Assembly (NCBI GenBank): GCA_964347945.1
Contig: CAYGAW010000063.1
Location: 1 to 18,497, forward strand
Source: CAYGAW01 sp964347945
Lineage (GTDB): Bacteria > Chloroflexota > Anaerolineae > UBA7937 > B3-Chlor
Reading direction: 5' to 3'
Length of the DNA: 18,497 bases
Below, piece by piece: positions 1 through 7,125 of the stretch; position 1 is the stretch's first letter; each line of letters begins with the position of its first letter. The notes beneath the pieces were generated by a model. It saw only the letters and a program-made list of their open reading frames with translations, made no database searches and had not been told where the DNA came from. A program made the position numbers and the translations under genes.

Positions 1-1
1 G

Positions 2-223
2 TTCGTTGGCATCAGTAGCGCAGGTCTGGTTTTCAGCCGCACCTACCGCGTCCGCGGGTGGCTGGGCATCGGCGGGGCACTGTTCGCTCTATTCAAGCTG
101 ACGCCAGTGTGGCCGGGCATGACCAACTTCCTTTGGACAGGCGTGGCCTACACCGTTTGGCCCATAGCTGTCGGTATCGGGCTTCTGCGCGAGCCGACAG
201 AAGTCGAGGAGCCAGGGGTGTAA
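2..223 (+). CDS. C-terminal fragment of a small membrane protein
   Basis: An open frame runs from the left edge of the window to a TAA at 221-223 (followed directly by a second TAA in another frame), giving 73 residues without an internal stop. The translation is strongly hydrophobic, with two likely membrane segments: one around WLGIGGALFALFKL and one around TGVAYTVWPIAVGIGLL. It ends in a short acidic tail (EPTEVEEPGV) that would lie at the membrane surface. The N-terminus is outside the window, so the start and family cannot be given. No motif identifies a function. The alternative + strand reading starting at 58 is arginine-rich and looks like a shadow of this frame. Confidence 0.55.
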   Translation, partial: FVGISSAGLVFSRTYRVRGWLGIGGALFALFKLTPVWPGMTNFLWTGVAYTVWPIAVGIGLLREPTEVEEPGV

Positions 224-802
224 TAAGCAGTGACGCCTTCACCTCGTGGCGCGCGCAGCGAAGCAGCTGACGGCTTGCCCTGTTGCCCCGCCCTGCGCTG
301 AAGTTGCTCTCTCACCGCACCGGTGATAGAATTATGCTCAGCAAGGAAGAGAGGTGTCAGGGACTGCTCTAGCGCGTCTGCGGCCGTCTCTTCTTCCGAA
401 GCTTGGTGTCACGAGAGGTCGAGGAATAGCGTCCAAGGAGTGGCGCAGGCACTCTGTTGAAGTATTGGAGCGACAGGCGCCCGTCCGCTCTGCCTCGCGG
501 GCTTCCTGTTAGACGCTGATCACGACCCGACGTACAGGTATCCTTTCACGCTCGGCCGTCCCGTTGCGAGAAGAGAGGTCGCCCTCGGGCCTGAGGGCTG
601 GCAGGATCGGATCCAGGTCCACCTCCTCGCACTTTGGCTGTAGCCCCATCGCTGTACAACCAGAGGCCGCAACCCGAGCCGCCTGCCCACCGGCGAGGCC
701 TCGGTAGCGCCCATTATCAACCTGCCAACGCTGATGTGACCGGATTGACGGCTCACCCGAGTCGGCGCATCCTTCCTTCGCAGACAGATCGGGAGATCGC
801 CA
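224..802. other. Gene-free leader region upstream of the B12-type gene
   Basis: These 579 bases hold no convincing gene; the open frames that touch it (for example on the minus strand from 1155 down to 520) are antisense to the gene at 803 and have no family resemblance. Besides the promoter at 304-332 it contains two possible RNA hairpins. One pairs ACAGG-c-GCCCG (473-483) with CGGGC-tt-CCTGT (498-509). The other pairs GCCCTC (581-586) with GAGGGC (593-598). Neither is followed by a T-run, so they are not simple terminators. The leader of the presumed transcript would be about 460 bases, long enough for a regulatory RNA, but I recognise no known riboswitch. Confidence 0.4.
304..332 (+). promoter_or_regulatory. 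Candidate promoter with a palindrome filling the spacer
   Basis: TTGCTC at 304-309 and TAGAAT at 327-332 are separated by exactly 17 bases. The spacer contains the perfect inverted repeat TCACCG-CAC-CGGTGA at 312-326, which ends one base before the -10. A protein dimer bound there would block or reshape the promoter. Transcription would start near 339 and run toward the B12-type gene at 803. The -10 matches consensus at five of six positions, the -35 at three of six. Confidence 0.4.
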
Positions 803-2446
803 ATGAAAACCGTGGTCGCCGCCGCCCTAGGCGAATGCGTGCACGTGGCTGGTGTCATGAACTTCCTGCGCTTAGCAGAAAGGGCAGGATGGCGAACCGT
901 GTTCCTGGGCCCAGCCGTTCCCGTGGAGAAAATCCTCGCAGCAGCGCGTCGGGAGCAAGCTGACTTGGTGGGGGTATCGTACCGCCTCACCCCTGAGACC
1001 GGCGAGCGACTACTGGGCGAGTTTGCCGAAGAAGCAGATGAGCTGCGCGGGGTCGGCGTGCGTTTTGCCTTCGGCGGCACGCCACCTGTGGCGGAACGGG
1101 CTCGGGCCATCGGTTTCTTCGAGCAGACCTTCGATGGCAGCGAACCCGTCGACATGGTGCTGGCCTACCTGAAGGGGCAACTGCATGCAAAGATGGTAGA
1201 GAAGGATTTTCCCCAGAGCACTATTGACCGCATGGCATGGAAGGCCCCCTTCCCCATCATCCGACACCATTTCGGCCTGCCGACAGTGGAGTCCACGCGG
1301 GAGGGCATAGCACGTATCGCAGAGTCAATGGTTCTCGACGTCATCTCCCTGGGCACCGACCAGGAAGCCCAGCAGAACTTCTTCCACCCGGAACGTCAGG
1401 ATCCGCGCCGTACGGGGGCTGGAGGAGTTCCCGTTCGCAGCGCGGATGATTACCGGAGCCTCTACGCCGCCAGTCGCGGTGGGAACTACCCCCTCTTGCG
1501 TACCTATTCAGGCACAGATGACTTCATTCGCCTCGCTCAATTGTACGTTGAGACCATCAATAACGCCTGGTGCGCCATCCGCATCTTCTGGTTCAACCAG
1601 ATGGACGGTAGAGGGCCGTGGGACCTGGAGGGGTCCATCTGCGAGCACCAGAGGGTGATGGCGTGGTACGCTGAGCGAAACATCCCCGTGGAACTAAATG
1701 AGCCACACCATTGGGGAATGCGCGATGCGCCAGACGTGGTCAGTGTTGTCGCGGCCTATCTGTCAGCCTATAACGCCCGTGCCTTCGGAGTCCGTGACTA
1801 CATCGCCCAGTTCATGTTCAACAGCCCACCAGGGCTCTCCGACGCCATGGACCTGGCCAAGATGCTCGTCTGCCTGGACCTCATTGAACCTCTGGCCGGG
1901 CCCGATTTCCGTATCTGGCGGCAGACCCGCACCGGGCTCCTCAGCTATCCGGTGGATCCAGATACAGCCCGCGCCCATCTGTCCTCCAGCGTATATGTTC
2001 AGATGGCAGTCCAGCCTCACATCGTCCATGTGGTCAGCCACACCGAGGCTCACCATGCCGCCACAGCGGACGACGTCATCGAGGCCTGCAAGTTCGCCCG
2101 CCGAGCTATCGAGAACGCCATTCGCGGACAGCCGGACATGACTCTCGGCCCTGCTGTCCAGCAGCGCCGGGAGGAACTAGTCATAGCAGCCAAGACCACA
2201 CTGGAGGCCATCCACACCCTCGCGCCGCCCACGGTGGCTGACCCTTTCACCGATCCTGTAACCTTGACCAGAGCGGTGACCACGGGCGTGCTGGATGCGC
2301 CCCACCTGCAGAACAACCCCTTCGCGCGTGGTGAGATAGTGACCCACATAGACTCCCGCGGCGCCTGCGTGGCCGTTCATCCCGCCACCGGGCGTGCGCT
2401 TTCAGAGGAAGACAGAATAGGCAAGCTCGGGATCCAACACGGGTAG
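803..2446 (+). CDS. B12-binding, glutamate-mutase-like fused protein
   Basis: A 547-residue protein. The N-terminal ~115 residues look like a cobalamin-binding Rossmann domain. The sequence CVHVAG (12-17, His14) sits where the DxHxxG lower-ligand motif is expected, SYRL (59-62) where SxL is expected, and GG (91-92) where the corrin-tail GG is expected. The Asp that normally hydrogen-bonds the ligand His is Cys here. From about 150 onward it resembles the TIM barrel of glutamate mutase subunit E: RTYSGTDD for the GTpD element, a helix pair ending in an acidic-aromatic NEPHHWG stretch, and a late HTEAHH for the family's K/H-T-x-E-A element. Known relatives are adenosylcobalamin-dependent carbon-skeleton isomerases, usually two separate chains. 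The start is ATG 803 behind GGGAG at 791-795. The real substrate is unknown, and a corrinoid-binding role without isomerase chemistry is possible. The next gene follows after about 50 bases and probably shares the transcript. Confidence 0.65.
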   Translation: MKTVVAAALGECVHVAGVMNFLRLAERAGWRTVFLGPAVPVEKILAAARREQADLVGVSYRLTPETGERLLGEFAEEADELRGVGVRFAFGGTPPVAERARAIGFFEQTFDGSEPVDMVLAYLKGQLHAKMVEKDFPQSTIDRMAWKAPFPIIRHHFGLPTVESTREGIARIAESMVLDVISLGTDQEAQQNFFHPERQDPRRTGAGGVPVRSADDYRSLYAASRGGNYPLLRTYSGTDDFIRLAQLYVETINNAWCAIRIFWFNQMDGRGPWDLEGSICEHQRVMAWYAERNIPVELNEPHHWGMRDAPDVVSVVAAYLSAYNARAFGVRDYIAQFMFNSPPGLSDAMDLAKMLVCLDLIEPLAGPDFRIWRQTRTGLLSYPVDPDTARAHLSSSVYVQMAVQPHIVHVVSHTEAHHAATADDVIEACKFARRAIENAIRGQPDMTLGPAVQQRREELVIAAKTTLEAIHTLAPPTVADPFTDPVTLTRAVTTGVLDAPHLQNNPFARGEIVTHIDSRGACVAVHPATGRALSEEDRIGKLGIQHG

Positions 2447-2497
2447 GCACTTCACGGAGTGTTAGCTACCCAGAGAGTTCGCGGAGGAAATGGACTA

Positions 2498-3640
2498 ATG
2501 GCTAAGAAAACTCGTTACACAGTAGTCGGTGCTGGCCATGGCGGCAGGGCGATGGCGGCACACCTGGCCCTGATGGGCTTCCCCGTCAACCTGTACAATC
2601 GCACAGCGCAGCACGTAGCCGCCATCAAGACCCGGGGCGGCATCGAACTGAAGAGCTACGAGGGCGGGCCACATGGCTTCGCAGAGTTGGCAATGGTCAC
2701 CTCGGACATGGAGGAGGCCCTCCGAGAAGCCCAGGTTATTATGGTCGTCGTTCCCTCCTCCGCTCACGCCGACATCGCCAGGAAGGCCGCACCCTACTTG
2801 CATGATGGGCAGATTGTACTGCTCAATCCGGGCCGTACTGGTGGGGCCATGGAGTTCACCAAGGTGTTGAGCGACCAAGGCTGCGAGGCCGATGCCACCG
2901 TGGCAGAAGCCGAGACCTTTATCTACGCCAGCCGCTCCGAGGGCCCGGCCGAGTCCCGCATCTTCCGCATGAAAGACGCAGTCCCCTTGGCAGCGCTCCC
3001 TGCCCACCGAACGGACGTGGTGCTCGAAGCTCTGAAATCGGCATACCCACAATTCATTAATGGGGTGAACGTGTTGCATACGGGGCTCAACAACATGGGA
3101 GCTGTTTTTCACCCCGCTCTGACCTTGCTCAACGCAGCTCGTATCGAATCAACAAAGGGTGAGTTCCAGTTCTACATCGATGGAGTCACGCCGTCCGTGG
3201 GCCTCGTACTCGAAGTGCTGGATCGAGAGCGGGTAACCGTCGCTGCAGCCCTGGGCATCCGCGCCCGCACTGCGCTCGAATGGCTGAGAATGGCCTACGA
3301 CGCCACCGGCGCCAACTTGGCGGAGGCAATCCTCAACCAACCTGGTTATAGAGGAATCATGGCGCCTCGTACCCTGCGCCACCGCTACCTCTTCGAGGAT
3401 GTTCCCATGAGCCTGGTACCGATAGTGGCCTTCGCGCAGCGATACGGCGTCTCCGTCCGTGGAATGGAAAGCGTCGTCCGCCTGGCATGCTTTGTCCACC
3501 GCACCGACTACTGGCGTCGAGGTCGGAGCCTCGGCAAATTGGGGATCGAACGGTGGAGCGTCAGCGAACTAACGGCCTACGTCAACGAGGGCGTCGTTCC
3601 CAGTGGAACGACGTGGTCCCCCATCTGGATGGCGTCCTGA
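2498..3640 (+). CDS. NAD(P)-dependent octopine/nopaline-dehydrogenase-family oxidoreductase
   Basis: The start chosen is ATG 2498, preceded by GGAGGA at 2483-2488; an in-frame GTG at 2459 lacks a ribosome site. The 380-residue product opens with a Rossmann dinucleotide-binding motif, VVGAGHGG, followed by an acidic-free NLYNR end of strand 2, which leaves NAD versus NADP open. The C-terminal half has the family signature NNMGAVFHPALTLLNAARIE, with the His-Pro thought to be catalytic, and the closing YGVSVRGMESVV helix and GRSLGKLGI. Family members reductively condense an amino acid with a 2-oxo acid, or oxidise the resulting opine-like compound; others are ketopantoate-reductase-like. Its placement directly after the mutase-like gene suggests both act on one carbon/nitrogen substrate, for example a branched or rearranged amino acid. 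That is inference. Confidence 0.8.
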   Translation: MAKKTRYTVVGAGHGGRAMAAHLALMGFPVNLYNRTAQHVAAIKTRGGIELKSYEGGPHGFAELAMVTSDMEEALREAQVIMVVVPSSAHADIARKAAPYLHDGQIVLLNPGRTGGAMEFTKVLSDQGCEADATVAEAETFIYASRSEGPAESRIFRMKDAVPLAALPAHRTDVVLEALKSAYPQFINGVNVLHTGLNNMGAVFHPALTLLNAARIESTKGEFQFYIDGVTPSVGLVLEVLDRERVTVAAALGIRARTALEWLRMAYDATGANLAEAILNQPGYRGIMAPRTLRHRYLFEDVPMSLVPIVAFAQRYGVSVRGMESVVRLACFVHRTDYWRRGRSLGKLGIERWSVSELTAYVNEGVVPSGTTWSPIWMAS

Positions 3641-4026
3641 GGCTACAACAACTCGGCCGCTCGATACCTGCTTGTCTAAGTCGGTAGGAAGAGGCTTCGT
3701 CATCGTGGCGCATGATCCCGGACTTCAAGGGAACCCATCCTCTCTGGAATGGAGATGACTCCTGCGGGCATCACCAGTCTGGTCCCCAGCCGTGCTCTAC
3801 GCTCGTGTGTCGGTACGTTGAACCCCAAGAAGCGAGGTACGGTGCTATACAGTGGGTGGGCTGGCTGCCCTCACTTGCCCGTAGAAGTGGCTCTGACATC
3901 GGGATCATGCTGCCCTGGCCGCGGTGACTCCCCAGTACTAGAGATCCAGAGCTTTCCGCCATCAGCCCAGGACATTCTCTGTGATCGCGTCTATAGCGCC
4001 CGCAGAGGGCATGTTGGAGGAGGACC
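3641..4026. other. Intergenic region before the phosphorylase-like gene
   Basis: 386 bases without a recognisable gene. Two open frames of 71 and 110 codons (3712-3927 and 3749-4081) cover it, but neither resembles a protein family, and the longer one runs out of frame into the next gene. A small GCCC-gcaga-GGGC hairpin lies at 3999-4010 just upstream of the next ribosome site. I found no promoter with correct spacing and no T-run terminator. Confidence 0.35.
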
Positions 4027-4815
4027 ATGTATCTCATCAACCCCGTTGACGTGGAGAGAGAGGCCCTTGCGCAAGGCATAGCTCGCACCGAGCTCGAAGT
4101 GCCTCGGCTCGTGTTCTTGTCCTTCAACCGTTCCGTGGTGGAGGAATTGTCCGCACTGTGCCACCTCCAGGAGCGGGAATGGCCGGCGGCGGGCTTCACT
4201 CCGGCCTACAGTCCACCACACAAGAGTTGGCGAGGCAAGCTCGACCAAGAGGAGATCCGCGCTTTCATCCCACCCATGGGGGCGTCCACCCTGGTCTCGT
4301 TCTGCGAGGAGTTGATCCACTACGGCGCCGAGGTGATCTTTCTCCTTTGCGCCTCCTGGGGCCTGGGTGAGAAGTATCTGGGAGAGGGACAGATACACCT
4401 GCCAAGTTATGCCGTGGGCATGGACGGCACGTCTGGTCACTACGGTAATCGTGACTGGAGGGTGGAGGCCGAGCCAAGGGTTTTCAAGGCTCTCGCCGCT
4501 GGCCTGGAGAGGGTGGGAGCGGTCTGGCAAGAAGGAGGGGTGGGCTGCTGCGAGGCCTTCTATCGGATCACGCCAGAGATGGCCGAGGACTTCCGACGGC
4601 AGGGCTGCCTCTCCATGGAGAACGGCGAGACCGCGGCGCTGTACTCACTGGGGAGAGAGCGCGGCGTTCCCATCGGAGTGCTCCTACAGCCATACATCGA
4701 TCTGGAGCAGAGGTGGAGTCTCTCCTACATGGGCGACAAGTATGCAGAGAGCGGTAGATTGCAGGTGCAGGCAGCGGTGGAAGCGTCAAGGATCCTCCTC
4801 GCGGAGCAAAGCTGA
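4027..4815 (+). CDS. Divergent nucleoside phosphorylase-fold protein
   Basis: 262 residues, ATG start behind a strong GGAGGAGG at 4016-4023. The centre matches the uridine/purine phosphorylase superfamily: MGASTLVSFCEELIHYGAE for the GxGxPS..EEL element, AVGMDGTSGHYG for the strand carrying the base-site residues, CEAFYR for the usual TDxFYR, and ENGETAALYSLG for the EMEsA ribose-binding helix. However the phosphate/ribose loop normally read as RVGTaG is LLCASWG, so the second phosphate-binding Arg and its Thr are missing, and the usual GDPxR at the N-terminus is only weakly represented by SFNRS. The protein may therefore be a nucleosidase or a phosphorylase with an unusual substrate. It is on the same strand as the mutase-like and dehydrogenase-like genes but 386 bases away, so co-transcription is uncertain. 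Confidence 0.65.
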   Translation: MYLINPVDVEREALAQGIARTELEVPRLVFLSFNRSVVEELSALCHLQEREWPAAGFTPAYSPPHKSWRGKLDQEEIRAFIPPMGASTLVSFCEELIHYGAEVIFLLCASWGLGEKYLGEGQIHLPSYAVGMDGTSGHYGNRDWRVEAEPRVFKALAAGLERVGAVWQEGGVGCCEAFYRITPEMAEDFRRQGCLSMENGETAALYSLGRERGVPIGVLLQPYIDLEQRWSLSYMGDKYAESGRLQVQAAVEASRILLAEQS

Positions 4816-4883
4816 CGTAGCCTACCCTCAAGCCCGGTAGACAGCAACAAGCGCATAAAGTCTCGAACGATAAGGAGGAAGTG

Positions 4884-5336
4884 ATGAGCTCCGAACATGA
4901 GCATCCCCCACGGGAAAAGCCACCTGACGACAGCGGCTATTTCGAGAAGCTGACCCAGGCGGTCTTCCAGACGGGGTTCAGCTGGAAGGTGGTTCGCAAC
5001 AAGTGGCCCAATTTCCAGCAAGCCTTCGAGGGCTTCGACATCGACACCGTCGCTGGGTACGGCGAGCGGGATATGGACCGTCTACTGGCCGACGAGGGAA
5101 TAGTCCGCAACGGGCGCAAGATCCGAGGCACGATAGAGAACGCTCAGATCATCCAGCAACTGATCGCTGACCACGGCTCATTCCACGCGTACCTGCGTAC
5201 GCTGGACGCGTTACCGTGGAAGAAGCGGCGGAAGACCTTGAGCGACGCTTTCAGGTACTTCGGCCCCACGGGGGTCTACTTCTTCCTGTGGAGCGTGGGC
5301 GAGGAAGTGCCTCCCTGGGAGGAGCGTGATCGATAG
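4884..5336 (+). CDS. Divergent Tag-like (3-methyladenine glycosylase I) HhH protein
   Basis: 150 residues. ATG 4884 is preferred to the GTG at 4881 because AGGAGG ends at 4878, leaving a workable five-base spacer. The core aligns with E. coli Tag: LTQAVFQTGFSWKVV for LEGQQAGLSWITV, then FDIDTVAGYGERDMDRLLADEGI and RNGRKIRGTIENA for the helix-hairpin-helix and the RHRGKI segment. Tag removes 3-methyladenine from alkylated DNA. Here the first ~20 residues of Tag, including two zinc ligands, are replaced by a charged proline-rich stretch. The C-terminal HxxxC pair is also absent, and the position of the active-site Glu38 appears to be Ala. The fold assignment is sound; glycosylase activity is doubtful. 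It converges on galK with a 9-base gap. Confidence 0.7.
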   Translation: MSSEHEHPPREKPPDDSGYFEKLTQAVFQTGFSWKVVRNKWPNFQQAFEGFDIDTVAGYGERDMDRLLADEGIVRNGRKIRGTIENAQIIQQLIADHGSFHAYLRTLDALPWKKRRKTLSDAFRYFGPTGVYFFLWSVGEEVPPWEERDR

Positions 5337-5344
5337 GGAGAATG

Positions 5345-6523
5345 TCACCTCTCTGTAGCTAGAAGCTCGCTCGACACCCCGTCCTCAGCGCGACACGTAT
5401 GTATCTCAGGAGAAATGCCCGTGGCTTCCTCGTATTCTCGGCTCACGTGGGCCTTGAAGTCCTCCAGCGCGTCCTGGGCCACCAGGCTGACCGTGCACCC
5501 ACCGAAGCCTGCTCCAGTCAGCCGTGACCCAAATACTCCATCCATGTCCCAAGCAGCTTCGACCAGCAAGTCCAACTCGGGACAACTGACCTCAAAATCG
5601 TCCCGCAGGCTGCGGTGAGACTCGTTGATCAAGCGGCCGAACTCCGACACGTCTCCCTGCTTCAGAGCAGCGACACCGTCCATCACGCGTTGGTTCTCAA
5701 AGATCACATGCCGCGTCCGCTCACGGTACGGAGAGGGCAGTTGCCCCTCACGAGCAGCGAACTCCGCAGGGGAGACCTCGCGCAGGGAAGTGGCCCCCAA
5801 CAGATGAGCCCCACGCTCACACTCCTGCCTTCGCACGTTGTACTCCGAAAGAAGCAAGTCGCGCCGCTTCATGGTATCGGCCACAACGATGCTCACCCCC
5901 ACAGGAAGCGGCACCTGTTCCGTGGTCAGATCCTGGCAGTCTATGAGTAGGGCATGGTCCCGCCTTCCCATCACGGCGATCAGTTGGTCCATAACTCCGC
6001 ACTGCACACCCACAAACTCCCTCTCTGCTCGCTGACAAAGCAAGGCCAGCTCCAGCTCATCCATCTCGAGATCGTTCAGCACCTGAAAAGCACGAGCCGT
6101 GGCCACCTCCAACGCTGCGGACGAGCTTAGTCCCGCCCCGATCGGCACGTTCCCCCAGATAATCGCCTCCATCCCCAGAATGGTGTACCCGGAGCGTTGC
6201 AGCTGCGTCGCCACCCCTCTGGGATAGTTGCTCCAAGGCTGTTCCTCGTCTCGATTGATGGTGTCCAACGAGAACTCCGCACGTGTGGCGAAGTTCGATG
6301 CATGCAACAGGACACGCCGATCCCGCCTCGGAGCTACTGCCAAGACAACGAACCGATCGATGGCCACAGGCAGTACGAAACCTTGGTTGTAGTCAGTATG
6401 CTCCCCTATCAGATTGACCCGGCCCGGAGCAGAGACGATCAACGCGGGCTCACGGCCGAAGGTCCTTCTGAAGAGGGACAGAACACCGCTGTACCCATGC
6501 GAGAGACGTGTGATGCCCGTCAT
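5345..6523 (-). CDS. galK: Galactokinase
   Basis: Phosphorylates alpha-D-galactose to galactose 1-phosphate with ATP, the entry step of the Leloir pathway, in the cytoplasm. All GHMP-kinase landmarks are present, numbered from the chosen start: the galactokinase signature GRVNLIGEHTDY at 34-45, the ATP loop PIGAGLSSSAALE at about 127-139, the catalytic Asp in VQCGVMDQL at 179, and the C-terminal GSRLTGAGFGGCTVSL at about 332-347. The length of 392 residues is normal for the family. A longer open frame begins at 6586, but that codon lies upstream of the promoter at 6534-6562, so ATG 6521-6523 is the start. The predicted transcript begins only a few bases before this ATG, so the message may be leaderless. 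No other Leloir gene is in the window. Confidence 0.92.
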   Translation of the reverse strand: MTGITRLSHGYSGVLSLFRRTFGREPALIVSAPGRVNLIGEHTDYNQGFVLPVAIDRFVVLAVAPRRDRRVLLHASNFATRAEFSLDTINRDEEQPWSNYPRGVATQLQRSGYTILGMEAIIWGNVPIGAGLSSSAALEVATARAFQVLNDLEMDELELALLCQRAEREFVGVQCGVMDQLIAVMGRRDHALLIDCQDLTTEQVPLPVGVSIVVADTMKRRDLLLSEYNVRRQECERGAHLLGATSLREVSPAEFAAREGQLPSPYRERTRHVIFENQRVMDGVAALKQGDVSEFGRLINESHRSLRDDFEVSCPELDLLVEAAWDMDGVFGSRLTGAGFGGCTVSLVAQDALEDFKAHVSREYEEATGISPEIHTCRAEDGVSSELLATER

Positions 6524-6533
6524 TTCCGGTACG

Positions 6534-6562
6534 ATTATACAAGCTGTCGGCGGTCCCGACAA
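6534..6562 (-). promoter_or_regulatory. galK promoter
   Basis: On the minus strand TTGTCG (6562-6557) and a perfect TATAAT (6539-6534) are 17 bases apart. The expected start of transcription, near 6527, is only about four bases before the galK ATG at 6523, and no clear Shine-Dalgarno fits between them. Confidence 0.6.
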
Positions 6563-6579
6563 CCGCCTTGGGCCTTCGC

Positions 6580-6608
6580 TTGCCAAGGAGGGCAGGTGCG
6601 GGTATAAT
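6580..6608 (+). promoter_or_regulatory. Promoter of the DUF1232 gene
   Basis: TTGCCA (6580-6585) and a perfect TATAAT (6603-6608) are 17 bases apart on the + strand. Transcription would begin near 6615. The -35 boxes of this promoter and the galK promoter lie 17 bases apart, back to back, so one regulator could act on both. Confidence 0.7.
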
Positions 6609-6637
6609 TAAGGATGACGAGGAGAAAAGCAGCGATA

Positions 6638-7066
6638 ATGCCAGAAAAGGAGAGATTGCGCGACCCTGAGCGAACGGCTGGGTTGCTATCCGAGATTCTC
6701 AAACAGGGCAGGTTGATACTGCGTCTGCTTGCCGATGGACGCGTGCCGGTCTGGCCCAAGCTTATCATACCGGCTACCATAGCCTATATCCTCTCACCGA
6801 TAGACCTCCTCTCAGATCCTATCCTGGGGCTTGGACAAGTCGACGACATCGCGGTGTTCTTGATTGGGCTGAAGTTGTTCGTCGAACTGTGTCCGTCACA
6901 CATCGTCCGAGAGCACCTGGAGGATCTCTCATCAGTGATCGAAGGTTCCTACCAGGTCGTCAAAGACGAGAGAGAGGAGCAAGAGACTCCGCCGGCGCAG
7001 ATTAGCGCAGCGGATCAAGAGCCGTCCGGGGTAGAGCTCCCGGCAGGCAACACGGAACAGGAGTAG
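6638..7066 (+). CDS. DUF1232 (YkvA-like) membrane protein
   Basis: 142 residues with the DUF1232 signature: PAYILSPIDLL-like text (PATIAYILSPIDLLSDPILGLGQVDD) followed by a hydrophobic AVFLIGLKLFVELCP segment. The motif is YxLSPxDLxxD...G..DD. The family is widespread, small and membrane-bound, without an agreed biochemical role. After the domain comes a hydrophilic, glutamate- and proline-rich tail of about 45 residues that is probably disordered. ATG 6638 is chosen because the in-frame ATG at 6614 coincides with the predicted transcription start at about 6615, and GAGGAG at 6619-6624 serves 6638, though with a long spacer. Confidence 0.8.
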   Translation: MPEKERLRDPERTAGLLSEILKQGRLILRLLADGRVPVWPKLIIPATIAYILSPIDLLSDPILGLGQVDDIAVFLIGLKLFVELCPSHIVREHLEDLSSVIEGSYQVVKDEREEQETPPAQISAADQEPSGVELPAGNTEQE

Positions 7067-7125
7067 GCGTACGATTGCAGGTGGCGGCGTCATAGTTTTC
7101 CAATCTGGAGGAAGGGTAGAGAAGA

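Noticed and set aside
700..730. Possible cobalamin riboswitch (ACCTGCC at 720-726 resembles the end of the B12 box) before a B12-type gene
   Set aside because: The other conserved parts (GGTGAAA-like and GCCACTG-like elements and the upstream stems) are not in the 224-802 leader.
520..1155. 211-codon minus-strand open frame
   Set aside because: It is antisense to the B12-binding domain, is serine/arginine-rich without any family pattern, and no promoter or ribosome site serves it.
2395..3545. Shared GKLGI near the C-termini of the B12-type protein and the dehydrogenase
   Set aside because: In the dehydrogenase it belongs to a family motif; a five-residue match in the other protein is likely chance.
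3712..4081. Two short + strand open frames in the gap before the phosphorylase-like gene
   Set aside because: No recognisable domain, no ribosome site, and the longer one overlaps a gene with a strong ribosome site in another frame.
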